NCBI RefSeq assembly: GCF_002970975.1 | Contig: NZ_KZ672982.1 | Coordinates: forward strand, 395,592-459,591 | DNA from: Microbacterium halophytorum | GTDB taxonomy: Bacteria; Actinomycetota; Actinomycetes; Actinomycetales; Microbacteriaceae | DNA: 64,000 nucleotides | Direction: 5' to 3' | Shown here: in pieces, positions 9,060-15,416 of the stretch | Layout of the letters: the number at the start of each line of letters is the position of its first letter | Numbering within the stretch: position 1 is the stretch's first letter | Notes under the pieces: model-generated | The model's input: the letters and a program-made list of their open reading frames with translations, nothing else | Database searches by the model: none | What the model was told of the DNA's origin: nothing | Program-made: the position numbers and the translations under genes

Positions 9060-10421
9060 TCAGCCCACGACGTCGAAGTCGGCGCCCAGAGCGGTCAGCT
9101 TGTCGAGGAACATCTCGTAACCCCTGCTGATCAGTCGGATGCCGGTCACGCGCGAGGTGCCCTCGGCCGCGAGCGCCGCGATCACATGGCTGTACCCGCC
9201 GCGGAGGTCGGGAACGACCATATCGATCCCCTTGAGCGGCGTCGGGCCGTTGATCACGGCCGCCTGCTCGAGCGGGCGGCGGGCGACGCGACGATCCGGC
9301 GCGTCGATGCCGTCCTTGTGCACGACGATGTCAGCCCCCATCTTCACGAGCGCGTCGGTGAAGCCGAAGCGGTTCTCGTAGACGGTCTCGTGCACGATCG
9401 ACGTGCCCTCAGCCTGCGTCAGCGCCACGATCAGGGGCTGCTGCCAGTCGGTCATGAAGCCGGGGTGCACGTCGGTCTCGACCGTGACCGCCTTGAGCGG
9501 CGTAGTGCCGCGGCGGAACGTGATGCCGTCGTCGGTGATGTCGAAGTCGCCGCCGACCTTGCGGTACACGTTGAGGAACGTGAGCAGCTCGTACTGGCGC
9601 GCGCCCTTGACGAAGATCTCGCCGTCGGTGACGAGCGCGGCGCACGCCCACGAAACGGCCTCGTTGCGGTCGAACAGGCTGCGGTGGTCGTAGCCGCGCA
9701 GCTGCTCGACGCCCTCGATGAAGATGACGCGGTTCGGCTCGTAGGAGATGATCGCGCCCATCTTCTGCAGGACGCCGATCAGGTCCATGATCTCGGGCTC
9801 GATCGCCGCGTTGCGCAGTTCGGTGACGCCCTTGGCCTTGACGGCCGTCAGCAGCACCTGCTCCGTGGCGCCGACGCTCGGGTAGGGCAGCTCGATGCTC
9901 GCGCCGCGGAGCCCGTCGGGCGCCGAGAGCCGGATGCCGTTGGGCTGCTTGTCGACGACGGCACCGAACTTGCGCAGGGCGTCGAGGTGGAAGTCGATCG
10001 GCCGGTCGCCGATGCGGCAGCCGCCGAGATCCGGGATGAACGCCTGCCCGAGCAGGTGCAGGAGGGGGCCGCAGAACAGGATCGGGATGCGGCTCGACCC
10101 GGAGTGCGCGTCGATCTCCTCGAAGCCCGCCGACTCGGCATCGGCCGGGTCGAGGACGAGCGATGCCTGCTCGTCGCCCTCGGTCACGGTCACGCCGTGC
10201 ACCTCGAGCAGCGAGCGGACCACCTCGACGTCGCGGATCGCCGGGACGTCGCGGAGCGTGCTGGGAGTCTCGCCGAGCAGAGACGCCACCATGGCCTTCG
10301 TCGCCAGGTTCTTCGCGCCGCGGACGTCGACCTGACCCCGGAGCGGCCTGCCGCCCCGGATCTCGATCGTGTCGACGGATGTGTCCTGGAGGGTCGTGCC
10401 CGTGGTTCCCAGAAGCGTCAT
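9060..10421 (-). CDS. murA: UDP-N-acetylglucosamine 1-carboxyvinyltransferase
   Basis: Catalyses the first committed step of peptidoglycan synthesis, moving enolpyruvate from PEP to UDP-GlcNAc in the cytosol. At 453 residues it shows the substrate-binding AKN at 36-38 and the flexible-loop catalytic cysteine (Cys135 in LGGCRIGDRP). Because Cys rather than Asp is present, fosfomycin sensitivity would be expected by analogy. The ATG at 10421 has GAGG 7 nt upstream. An N-terminal extension of about 16 residues precedes the conserved core. Confidence 0.96.
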   Translation of the reverse strand: MTLLGTTGTTLQDTSVDTIEIRGGRPLRGQVDVRGAKNLATKAMVASLLGETPSTLRDVPAIRDVEVVRSLLEVHGVTVTEGDEQASLVLDPADAESAGFEEIDAHSGSSRIPILFCGPLLHLLGQAFIPDLGGCRIGDRPIDFHLDALRKFGAVVDKQPNGIRLSAPDGLRGASIELPYPSVGATEQVLLTAVKAKGVTELRNAAIEPEIMDLIGVLQKMGAIISYEPNRVIFIEGVEQLRGYDHRSLFDRNEAVSWACAALVTDGEIFVKGARQYELLTFLNVYRKVGGDFDITDDGITFRRGTTPLKAVTVETDVHPGFMTDWQQPLIVALTQAEGTSIVHETVYENRFGFTDALVKMGADIVVHKDGIDAPDRRVARRPLEQAAVINGPTPLKGIDMVVPDLRGGYSHVIAALAAEGTSRVTGIRLISRGYEMFLDKLTALGADFDVVG

Positions 10422-10507
10422 CTATTAGCCTCACTTCGTCGCGACGGCGGCTGGCCGCCGTCAGGAGCCGGCTTGCCCCTACTGTGTGGAGCGGGTCTGC
10501 TCCTGGC

Positions 10508-11104
10508 TCACCTGACCGGCAGGGTCGTGGGCCGCCACGATTCGCGGCGGGCCTCGAACGCCTCGATCGCGTCGGCCTCACGCAGGGTGAGTCCGATGTC
10601 GTCGAGCCCCTCGAGGAGCCTCCACCTAGTGTAATCGTCGATCTCGAAGCCGGCCGTGAAGTCGCCGTGTGTCACGGTGCGGTCCACCAGGCTGACCGTG
10701 ATGCTGCTCCCGGGGTCCGCATCGATCCGACGCCAGAGCTCCTCCTTGACGTCCTCCGTGATGACCCCGGCGACGAGGCCCTGCTTGCCGGAGTTGCCGC
10801 GGAAGATGTCGGCGAACTTCGGCGAGAGCACGACCTTGAAGCCGAAGTCGCGCAGCGCCCAGACGGCGTGCTCGCGGCTCGACCCCGTGCCGAAGTCCGT
10901 GCCGGCGACGAGCACGGACGCGCCCTGGAAGGCGGGCTGGTTCAGGACGAAGCCGTCGTCCTGCCGCCAGGCCGAGAACAGCGCGTCCTCGAAGCCCGTC
11001 TTGGTGACGCGCTTCAGGAACACGGCGGGGATGATCTGGTCGGTATCGACGTTCGAGCGCTTCAGCGGAGCGGCGATTCCGGTGTGGGTGGTGAACTTCT
11101 CCAT
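10508..11104 (-). CDS. leuD: 3-isopropylmalate dehydratase small subunit
   Basis: A 198-residue swivelling subunit of isopropylmalate isomerase, which with LeuC converts 2- to 3-isopropylmalate in leucine synthesis. It starts [20 protein letters not shown] and has the [10 protein letters not shown] and GTGSSREHA segments typical of LeuD. The ATG at 11104 lies 5 nt after the leuC stop, so the two are cotranscribed and probably translationally coupled. The longer upstream frame is antisense or shifted within leuC and was discarded. Confidence 0.96.
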   Translation of the reverse strand: MEKFTTHTGIAAPLKRSNVDTDQIIPAVFLKRVTKTGFEDALFSAWRQDDGFVLNQPAFQGASVLVAGTDFGTGSSREHAVWALRDFGFKVVLSPKFADIFRGNSGKQGLVAGVITEDVKEELWRRIDADPGSSITVSLVDRTVTHGDFTAGFEIDDYTRWRLLEGLDDIGLTLREADAIEAFEARRESWRPTTLPVR

Positions 11105-11109
11105 GACGT

Positions 11110-12585
11110 CTATGCCTCCGCGCCCGTCAGGGCAGGTTCCGCGATCGGTTCGAGATCGGAAGGGCTCGACAGCGTGCCGCGCACGGCCGTCGCCCCTGCC
11201 ACGAGCGGGGACACGAGGTGCGTGCGCCCGCCCTTGCCCTGGCGGCCCTCGAAGTTGCGGTTGCTGGTCGACGCGCTGCGCTCGCCGGGCGCCAGCTGAT
11301 CGGGGTTCATCCCCAGGCACATCGAGCAGCCGGCGAAGCGCCACTCGCCGCCGAAGTCCGTGACGATCTTGTCGATGCCCTCCGCCTCGGCCTCCAGCCG
11401 AACCCTGGCGGATCCGGGAACGACCATGACGCGGACGCCCTCAGCCTTGGTGCGGCCCGCGATCACGGATGCGAAGGCACGCAGGTCCTCGATGCGGCTG
11501 TTCGTGCAGGAGCCCATGAACACCGTGTCGACGCGGACGTCCTTCATCGGGGTGCCCGGCACGAGGTCCATGTACTCGATCGCGCGCTCGGCCGCGGCCC
11601 TCGCCGTCGGGTCGGCGAGAGAAGCGGGGTCGGGCACGTTCTCGCTCAGCGGCACGCCCTGGCCGGGGTTGGTCCCCCACGTCACGAACGGCTCGAGCTC
11701 GTTCGCGTCGATGAGGGCCTCGGCGTCGAACGTCGCGCCCTCGTCGGTGGGCAGCGTCTTCCAGTATGCGACGGCTCTGTCCCACTCCTCGCCCTGCGGC
11801 GCGTGCGGGCGACCCTCGACGTACGCGAAGGTCTTCTCGTCGGGCGCGACCATACCGGCGCGCGCGCCGGCCTCGATCGACATGTTGCAGATCGTCATCC
11901 GCCCCTCCATCGAGAGCGCGCGGATGGCGCTGCCGCGGTACTCGAGCACGTAGCCCTGGCCGCCGCCCGTGCCGATCTTCGCGATCACGGCGAGGATGAT
12001 GTCCTTCGCCGTGACGCCGGGGCGCAGCTCCCCCTCGACGTTGATCGCCATCGTCTTGAACGGCTTCAGCGGCAGCGTCTGCGTGGCCAGCACGTGCTCG
12101 ACCTCGCTCGTCCCGATGCCGAAGGCCATCGAGCCGAATGCGCCGTGCGTCGACGTGTGGCTGTCGCCGCAGACGACGGTGCTGCCGGGTACCGTGAGGC
12201 CCAACTGCGGGCCGACGACGTGCACGATGCCCTGCTCCGCGTCGCCCAGCGGGTGCAGGCGGATGCCGAACTCCTCGGCGTTCCTGCGGAGGGTGTCGAT
12301 CTGCGTGCGGCTCGTCTCATCGGCGATCGGCTTGTCGATGTCGATCGTCGGGGTGTTGTGATCCTCCGTCGCGATCGTGAGGTCGGGGCGGCGCACGGGA
12401 CGCCCCTCGGCGCGCAGGCCGTCGAACGCCTGCGGGCTGGTGACCTCGTGCATGATGTGGAGGTCGATGTAGATCAGGTCGGGCTGCCCGTCCTCGCCCT
12501 TCGACACCAGGTGGTCGGCCCAGACCTTCTCGGCCAGGGTGCGCGGGTTGTCGGGGATCGACGGAATGGAAGTGTCAGCGGTCAT
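11110..12585 (-). CDS. leuC: 3-isopropylmalate dehydratase large subunit
   Basis: A 491-residue aconitase-family subunit carrying the [4Fe-4S] cluster, dehydrating and rehydrating isopropylmalate. Cluster cysteines are visible in FMGSCTNSR and in GCSMCLG near the C-terminus; [12 protein letters not shown] is the family signature. The ATG at 12585 opens the leuCD operon. About 113 nt upstream begins a 15-codon leader peptide with three consecutive Leu codons, which suggests leucine-dependent attenuation. Confidence 0.96.
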   Translation of the reverse strand: MTADTSIPSIPDNPRTLAEKVWADHLVSKGEDGQPDLIYIDLHIMHEVTSPQAFDGLRAEGRPVRRPDLTIATEDHNTPTIDIDKPIADETSRTQIDTLRRNAEEFGIRLHPLGDAEQGIVHVVGPQLGLTVPGSTVVCGDSHTSTHGAFGSMAFGIGTSEVEHVLATQTLPLKPFKTMAINVEGELRPGVTAKDIILAVIAKIGTGGGQGYVLEYRGSAIRALSMEGRMTICNMSIEAGARAGMVAPDEKTFAYVEGRPHAPQGEEWDRAVAYWKTLPTDEGATFDAEALIDANELEPFVTWGTNPGQGVPLSENVPDPASLADPTARAAAERAIEYMDLVPGTPMKDVRVDTVFMGSCTNSRIEDLRAFASVIAGRTKAEGVRVMVVPGSARVRLEAEAEGIDKIVTDFGGEWRFAGCSMCLGMNPDQLAPGERSASTSNRNFEGRQGKGGRTHLVSPLVAGATAVRGTLSSPSDLEPIAEPALTGAEA

Positions 12586-12650
12586 CGCTCGGTGGTCCTC
12601 AGGGTCTCGTCAGTCGTGCGGGCGCATCGGGACTCCGCGACGAGGTGGCC
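12586..12650 (-). promoter_or_regulatory. candidate leuCD attenuator structures
   Basis: Between the leader-peptide stop and leuC two alternative pairings can be drawn. CTCGTC (about 12635-12643) can pair with GACGAG (about 12602-12610), with AGTC/GACT extending the stem. Alternatively CCGCGGCG inside the end of the leader peptide can pair with CGTCGCGG (8 bp, one G-U). The two pairings share bases and exclude each other, as expected for attenuation. There is no clear T tract, so the outcome could be translational rather than transcriptional. The logic is not resolved. Confidence 0.4.
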
Positions 12651-12698
12651 CTAGGACGTAGACCCGCCGCGGCGACGAAGAAGGAGAGTCGCTCGCAT
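12651..12698 (-). CDS. leu leader peptide (MRATLLLRRRGGSTS)
   Basis: A 15-codon ORF from ATG at 12698 to TAG at 12651. Codons 5-7 are CTC CTT CTT, three Leu in a row, followed by three Arg. It lies upstream of leuCD on the same strand. TACCCT (12710-12705), part of an extended -10 (TGCTACCCT), ends 6 nt before the ATG, so the transcript would begin at or next to the start codon and the peptide would be translated leaderless. Leu-codon leader peptides upstream of leucine genes are known in actinobacteria. CTT is a rare codon in this GC-rich genome, which fits a sensing role. It is too short for ordinary gene calling. Confidence 0.7.
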   Translation of the reverse strand: MRATLLLRRRGGSTS

Positions 12699-12713
12699 AC
12701 CCCCAGGGTAGCA
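12699..12713 (-). promoter_or_regulatory. leuCD promoter, extended -10
   Basis: TGCTACCCT reads towards the leader peptide, with the hexamer TACCCT at 12710-12705 and 6 nt to the ATG. No good -35 is seen at the usual distance, which is compatible with an extended -10 promoter. Confidence 0.5.
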
Positions 12714-12824
12714 CTCTGCGCGCGGCACCCCGCGCCGGCGTGCAATGCGCCAGGTGCGCGAGGGGGTGCGACCCCGCCGGCTTGGCAGAATCGCACCCCG
12801 TGGTCGTCCGGTGCGTGCGGCGGA

Positions 12825-13829
12825 CTACTCCGTGCCGGACTCGACCTCCTGGCGCTTCTTCTCGCGGGCGTTCGCGATGAGACTGAGCACCGTGGCGACG
12901 GTCATCGACGCGATGATCACGCCGAGCGAGAACCAGTTGCTGATCTCGGGCACCCACTCGATGTGCTCGCCGCCGTTGATGAACGGCAGTTCGTTGTCGT
13001 GCATCGCGTGCAGGATGAGCTTGACGCCGATGAAGCCCAGGATGAACGCGACGCCGTAGTGCAGGTAGCGCAGCTTGTCGAGCATGTCGCCCATCAGGAA
13101 GTACAGCTGGCGCAGGCCCATCAGGGCGAACAGGTTCGCGGTGAAGACGATGTAGGTGTTGGTCGTGATCGACAGGATCGCGGGAACGGAGTCGATCGCG
13201 AACATCAGGTCGGTCATGCCGATCGCCACGAAGACGATGATCATCGGCGTCCAGACCTTCTTGCCGTTCTCCATCGTGCGCAGCTTCGAACCGTCGTAGT
13301 TGTCGCTGACGTTCATGAAGCGGCGCAGGACGCGGAGGATGAAGTTCTCCTTGTCCGCCTCGTCCTGATGCGCGTCGGGCAGCGACTGCTTGATCGCCGT
13401 GTAGATGAGGAAGGCGCCGAAGACGTAGAAGATCGGGCTCAGCGCGTTGGCCGCGGCGCCCAGCACGACGATGAAGATCGCGCGCAGGATGAGAGCGATG
13501 ATGATGCCGACCATCAGCACCTGCTGCTGGTGCCGCCGGGGGACCGAGAACTGCGACATCAGCAGCACGAACACGAACAGGTTGTCGATCGACAGGCTGT
13601 ACTCCATCGCCCAGCCGATGACGAAGTCGCGGGAGGCCTCGCCGCCCGCGACGAAGAACAGCACGAGCGCGAAGATCAGCGCGAGCGTGACGTAGAACGC
13701 GACCCAGAGCCCGGATTCCTTCGTCGAGGGAATGTGGGGGCGCTTGATGATCAGGAGGAGGTCGCCGACCAGGATCAGCGTGAGCACGACGAGAGAGATG
13801 ATCTCGAAGGCGAGCGGGATTTCGAGCAA
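12825..13829 (-). CDS. TerC family membrane protein (putative manganese exporter)
   Basis: A 334-residue integral membrane protein of the TerC/Alx family with about nine hydrophobic segments. Conserved acidic membrane motifs are visible: MEYSLSIDNLFVF near the N-terminus and MTDLMFAIDSVPAIL in the second half, the repeated D-x-x-x-A-x-D pattern of the family. Family members export Mn2+ or metallate secreted proteins. The start is read as TTG at 13829 because AAAGG lies 8 nt upstream and homology begins at LEIPLAFEII; in-frame upstream codons lie inside the riboswitch. The preceding yybP-ykoY element supports a manganese role. Confidence 0.88.
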   Translation of the reverse strand: MLEIPLAFEIISLVVLTLILVGDLLLIIKRPHIPSTKESGLWVAFYVTLALIFALVLFFVAGGEASRDFVIGWAMEYSLSIDNLFVFVLLMSQFSVPRRHQQQVLMVGIIIALILRAIFIVVLGAAANALSPIFYVFGAFLIYTAIKQSLPDAHQDEADKENFILRVLRRFMNVSDNYDGSKLRTMENGKKVWTPMIIVFVAIGMTDLMFAIDSVPAILSITTNTYIVFTANLFALMGLRQLYFLMGDMLDKLRYLHYGVAFILGFIGVKLILHAMHDNELPFINGGEHIEWVPEISNWFSLGVIIASMTVATVLSLIANAREKKRQEVESGTE

Positions 13830-13864
13830 GGGCGGTGCCTTTCGGATGATGGGTGTCCAGGATC

Positions 13865-13960
13865 CGAAAGTCTCTCCCCCGCCCCGACGGGCGGTGCGCG
13901 CCCGGAGCCCGGAGCCGGGCACGTGATGACGAACGCGCGTTTGCGGGATACTCCCTTTCG
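13865..13960 (-). ncRNA. yybP-ykoY manganese riboswitch
   Basis: Read on the minus strand, this element starts CGAAAGGGAGTA and ends GAGACTTTCG. The terminal CGAAAG and CTTTCG form a perfect P1. GGGAGTA matches the first conserved loop, CGTCATCAC the second, and GAGACTTT the closing strand of the class; a GC-rich variable hairpin (CCGGCTCCGG) lies between. A TAAGCT box at 13973-13968 ends 7 nt before it, so transcription would begin at the aptamer. It sits 35 nt upstream of the TerC-family gene. The class binds Mn2+ and turns on manganese efflux genes. Confidence 0.85.
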
Positions 13961-14023
13961 CTCCGCAAGCTTACCGGGTGGCGGCGGTGAGGCCGCGCAC
14001 ACCGGTTCTCGCGGGGTACGAAG

Positions 14024-14053
14024 AAGCCCGGCTCAGGAGAACCGGGCTTTTCG
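14024..14053 (-). terminator. terminator of first tRNA-Glu
   Basis: An 11-bp stem (AAGCCCGGTTC with GAGCCGGGCTT, one G-U) with a TCCT loop, followed by a T-rich stretch, directly after the tRNA-Glu 3' end on the minus strand. Confidence 0.8.
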
Positions 14054-14055
14054 AC

Positions 14056-14131
14056 TGGTGACCCCAGCGGGATTCGAACCCGCGTTGCCGCCGTGAGAGG
14101 GCGGAGTACTAGGCCGCTATACGATGGGGCC
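14056..14131 (-). tRNA. tRNA-Glu (anticodon CTC), copy 1
   Basis: A 73-nt cloverleaf plus encoded CCA. The acceptor GGCCCCA pairs with TGGGGTC (one G-U), the anticodon loop CTCTCAC lies between CCGCC and GGCGG, and the T arm is GCGGGTTCGAATCCCGC. The anticodon CUC reads GAG. Its sequence is identical to the copy at 14323-14398. A promoter with TTGTTC, an 18-bp spacer and CATAAT lies 45-74 nt upstream, and a terminator follows. Confidence 0.97.
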
Positions 14132-14175
14132 AGTCTTGAGTTTCTGTCGCCGGTCTCGCGATCGGCAACTAGAAG

Positions 14176-14205
14176 ATTATGCCACGCGGCGCATGCGCCG
14201 AACAA
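14176..14205 (-). promoter_or_regulatory. promoter of tRNA-Glu copy 1
   Basis: -35 TTGTTC (14205-14200), 18-bp spacer, -10 CATAAT (14181-14176), reading towards the tRNA, leaving a precursor leader of about 38 nt. Confidence 0.6.
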
Positions 14206-14290
14206 ATCACCGCCGGCCTCCGCGCGTGTCGCCCGTCCCACCCGCCGCGGGCACCGCGCTCGGCGACGCGACCCGCAGAGGGAACGAGAA

Positions 14291-14318
14291 GAGCCCGGTT
14301 CGGATGAACCGGGCTCTT
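14291..14318 (-). terminator. terminator of second tRNA-Glu
   Basis: A perfect 11-bp stem (AGCCCGGTTC/GAACCGGGCT core, loop ATCC) followed by TTCTCGTT on the minus strand, immediately after the tRNA. It is nearly the same hairpin as the one after copy 1, so the duplication covered tRNA and terminator together. Confidence 0.8.
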
Positions 14319-14322
14319 CGAC

Positions 14323-14398
14323 TGGTGACCCCAGCGGGATTCGAACCCGCGTTGCCGCCGTGAGAGGGCGGAGTACTAGGCCGCTATACGATGGGGCC
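14323..14398 (-). tRNA. tRNA-Glu (anticodon CTC), copy 2
   Basis: Same sequence as 14056-14131, including the encoded CCA. A promoter with TTGCGG, an 18-bp spacer and CATAGT can be read upstream on the minus strand around 14441-14470. The two copies are separated by 191 bp and each has its own promoter and terminator. Confidence 0.97.
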
Positions 14399-14557
14399 AG
14401 TCGCGCGTCGCCACCCGACAGCTCGCGAGGCAACCTGGATACTATGCCACGTTCATCCGGATGACCGCAAATCGGACGCGCCGAGCGCGACCGCCGCCCG
14501 GATGCGCGGGGGGCGCCCCGACCGTTCGGCCGAGGCGCCCCGATGGTGCGAGGAGGC

Positions 14558-15331
14558 TCACGCCTCACTCATCGCCACCTTCTCCTTCTGCCCCTTGGCC
14601 GCGTAGTAGGCGGCGCGGGCGGCGAGGCGGCGCTCCTGCTCGGCCTGGCCGGCGTCGAGCACGTCCTGCGGAACGTAGAACTGCTCGTACTCCTTGGTGG
14701 CGTTGTACTTCTCGAGGTACGCGTCGAGCTCGGGGCCGGACTCCCACGAGTTGATCAGGCAGTAGCGAGGGTCGTTGCCGACGTGGGTGGCCGCGTGCCA
14801 CAGGCGCTGCGTGTCGATCACGAGCTGCGTGCCCGCGCGCAGCTGCAGCCGGTACTCGACGCTCGGGTCGGTGCGGTTGTCGCGCAGGACGAAGAAGCTG
14901 TCGACGTCATCCGTGAGCTGGAAGAACGAGCGGACGACCCAGCCTGTGCCATCCGGGTTCAGGCGGTTGTTGTCGTCCTGGTGCAGGTTGTACAGGCAGT
15001 CGGCGTACGTGTTCGGCTGCAGCTCGATGATGCGGCAGCGGCCGACGTTCGCGCCCGGCTCCTTGGCGCGGGCAGTGAGCGTCGGCGCGATCTCGACCTG
15101 CGAGTCGATCCAGACGCCGTCCTTGTCGGTGCGCGGCGGCTTGTGGTTCCAGAAGCCGTTGCACTCGATCTCGCCCTTGGCGCTCGCGATCGGGGCGAAA
15201 CGGGTGTCGCCCGACGACTTCCAGTCGACGTACTCGATGTCGAGCCATTCCTTCGGATCGATCTCGCCCTGGTACGGGTCGAGGACGACGAAGCCGGTCT
15301 CTTCGAGCAGTTCGGACTTGATGTAACCCAT
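14558..15331 (-). CDS. putative Fe(II)/2-oxoglutarate-dependent oxygenase-like protein
   Basis: A soluble protein of about 257 residues that I do not recognise by name. It has the layout of a 2-oxoglutarate oxygenase: HxD in NLHQDD (His117, Asp119), a distal His179 in RLWHA, and Arg189 ten residues later as the usual cosubstrate arginine. The C-terminal 40 residues are charged and probably helical (DAGQAEQERRLAARAAYYAAKG region). The start could be GTG 15340 or ATG 15331; AAAGG lies 3 or 12 nt upstream respectively. An iron-box-like palindrome overlaps its likely -10 (TAGGCT, 15396-15391), suggesting iron control. The enzymatic call is inference. Confidence 0.5.
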   Translation of the reverse strand: MGYIKSELLEETGFVVLDPYQGEIDPKEWLDIEYVDWKSSGDTRFAPIASAKGEIECNGFWNHKPPRTDKDGVWIDSQVEIAPTLTARAKEPGANVGRCRIIELQPNTYADCLYNLHQDDNNRLNPDGTGWVVRSFFQLTDDVDSFFVLRDNRTDPSVEYRLQLRAGTQLVIDTQRLWHAATHVGNDPRYCLINSWESGPELDAYLEKYNATKEYEQFYVPQDVLDAGQAEQERRLAARAAYYAAKGQKEKVAMSEA

Positions 15332-15380
15332 GTTGTGCACATGCCTTTCGTAGGAGGGCCAGCGACGTTTTTACAGGCCC

Positions 15381-15398
15381 AGGTAAGGCAAGCCTACC
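15381..15398. promoter_or_regulatory. iron-box-like site (DtxR/IdeR type)
   Basis: AGGTAAGGCAAGCCTACC closely resembles the IdeR/DtxR consensus TTAGGTTAGGCTAACCTAA, with the paired AGG...CCT half-sites preserved. It lies between two divergent genes. It covers the minus-strand TAGGCT -10 of the oxygenase-like gene and abuts the plus-strand TAGGAT (15403-15408) of the DUF262 gene. An iron-loaded repressor bound here could therefore block both. Confidence 0.6.
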
Positions 15399-15416
15399 CC
15401 GGTAGGATTGATGGCG

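Noticed and set aside
8322-10634. 770-codon + strand open frame
   Set aside because: Antisense to plsC and murA, which have clear catalytic motifs.
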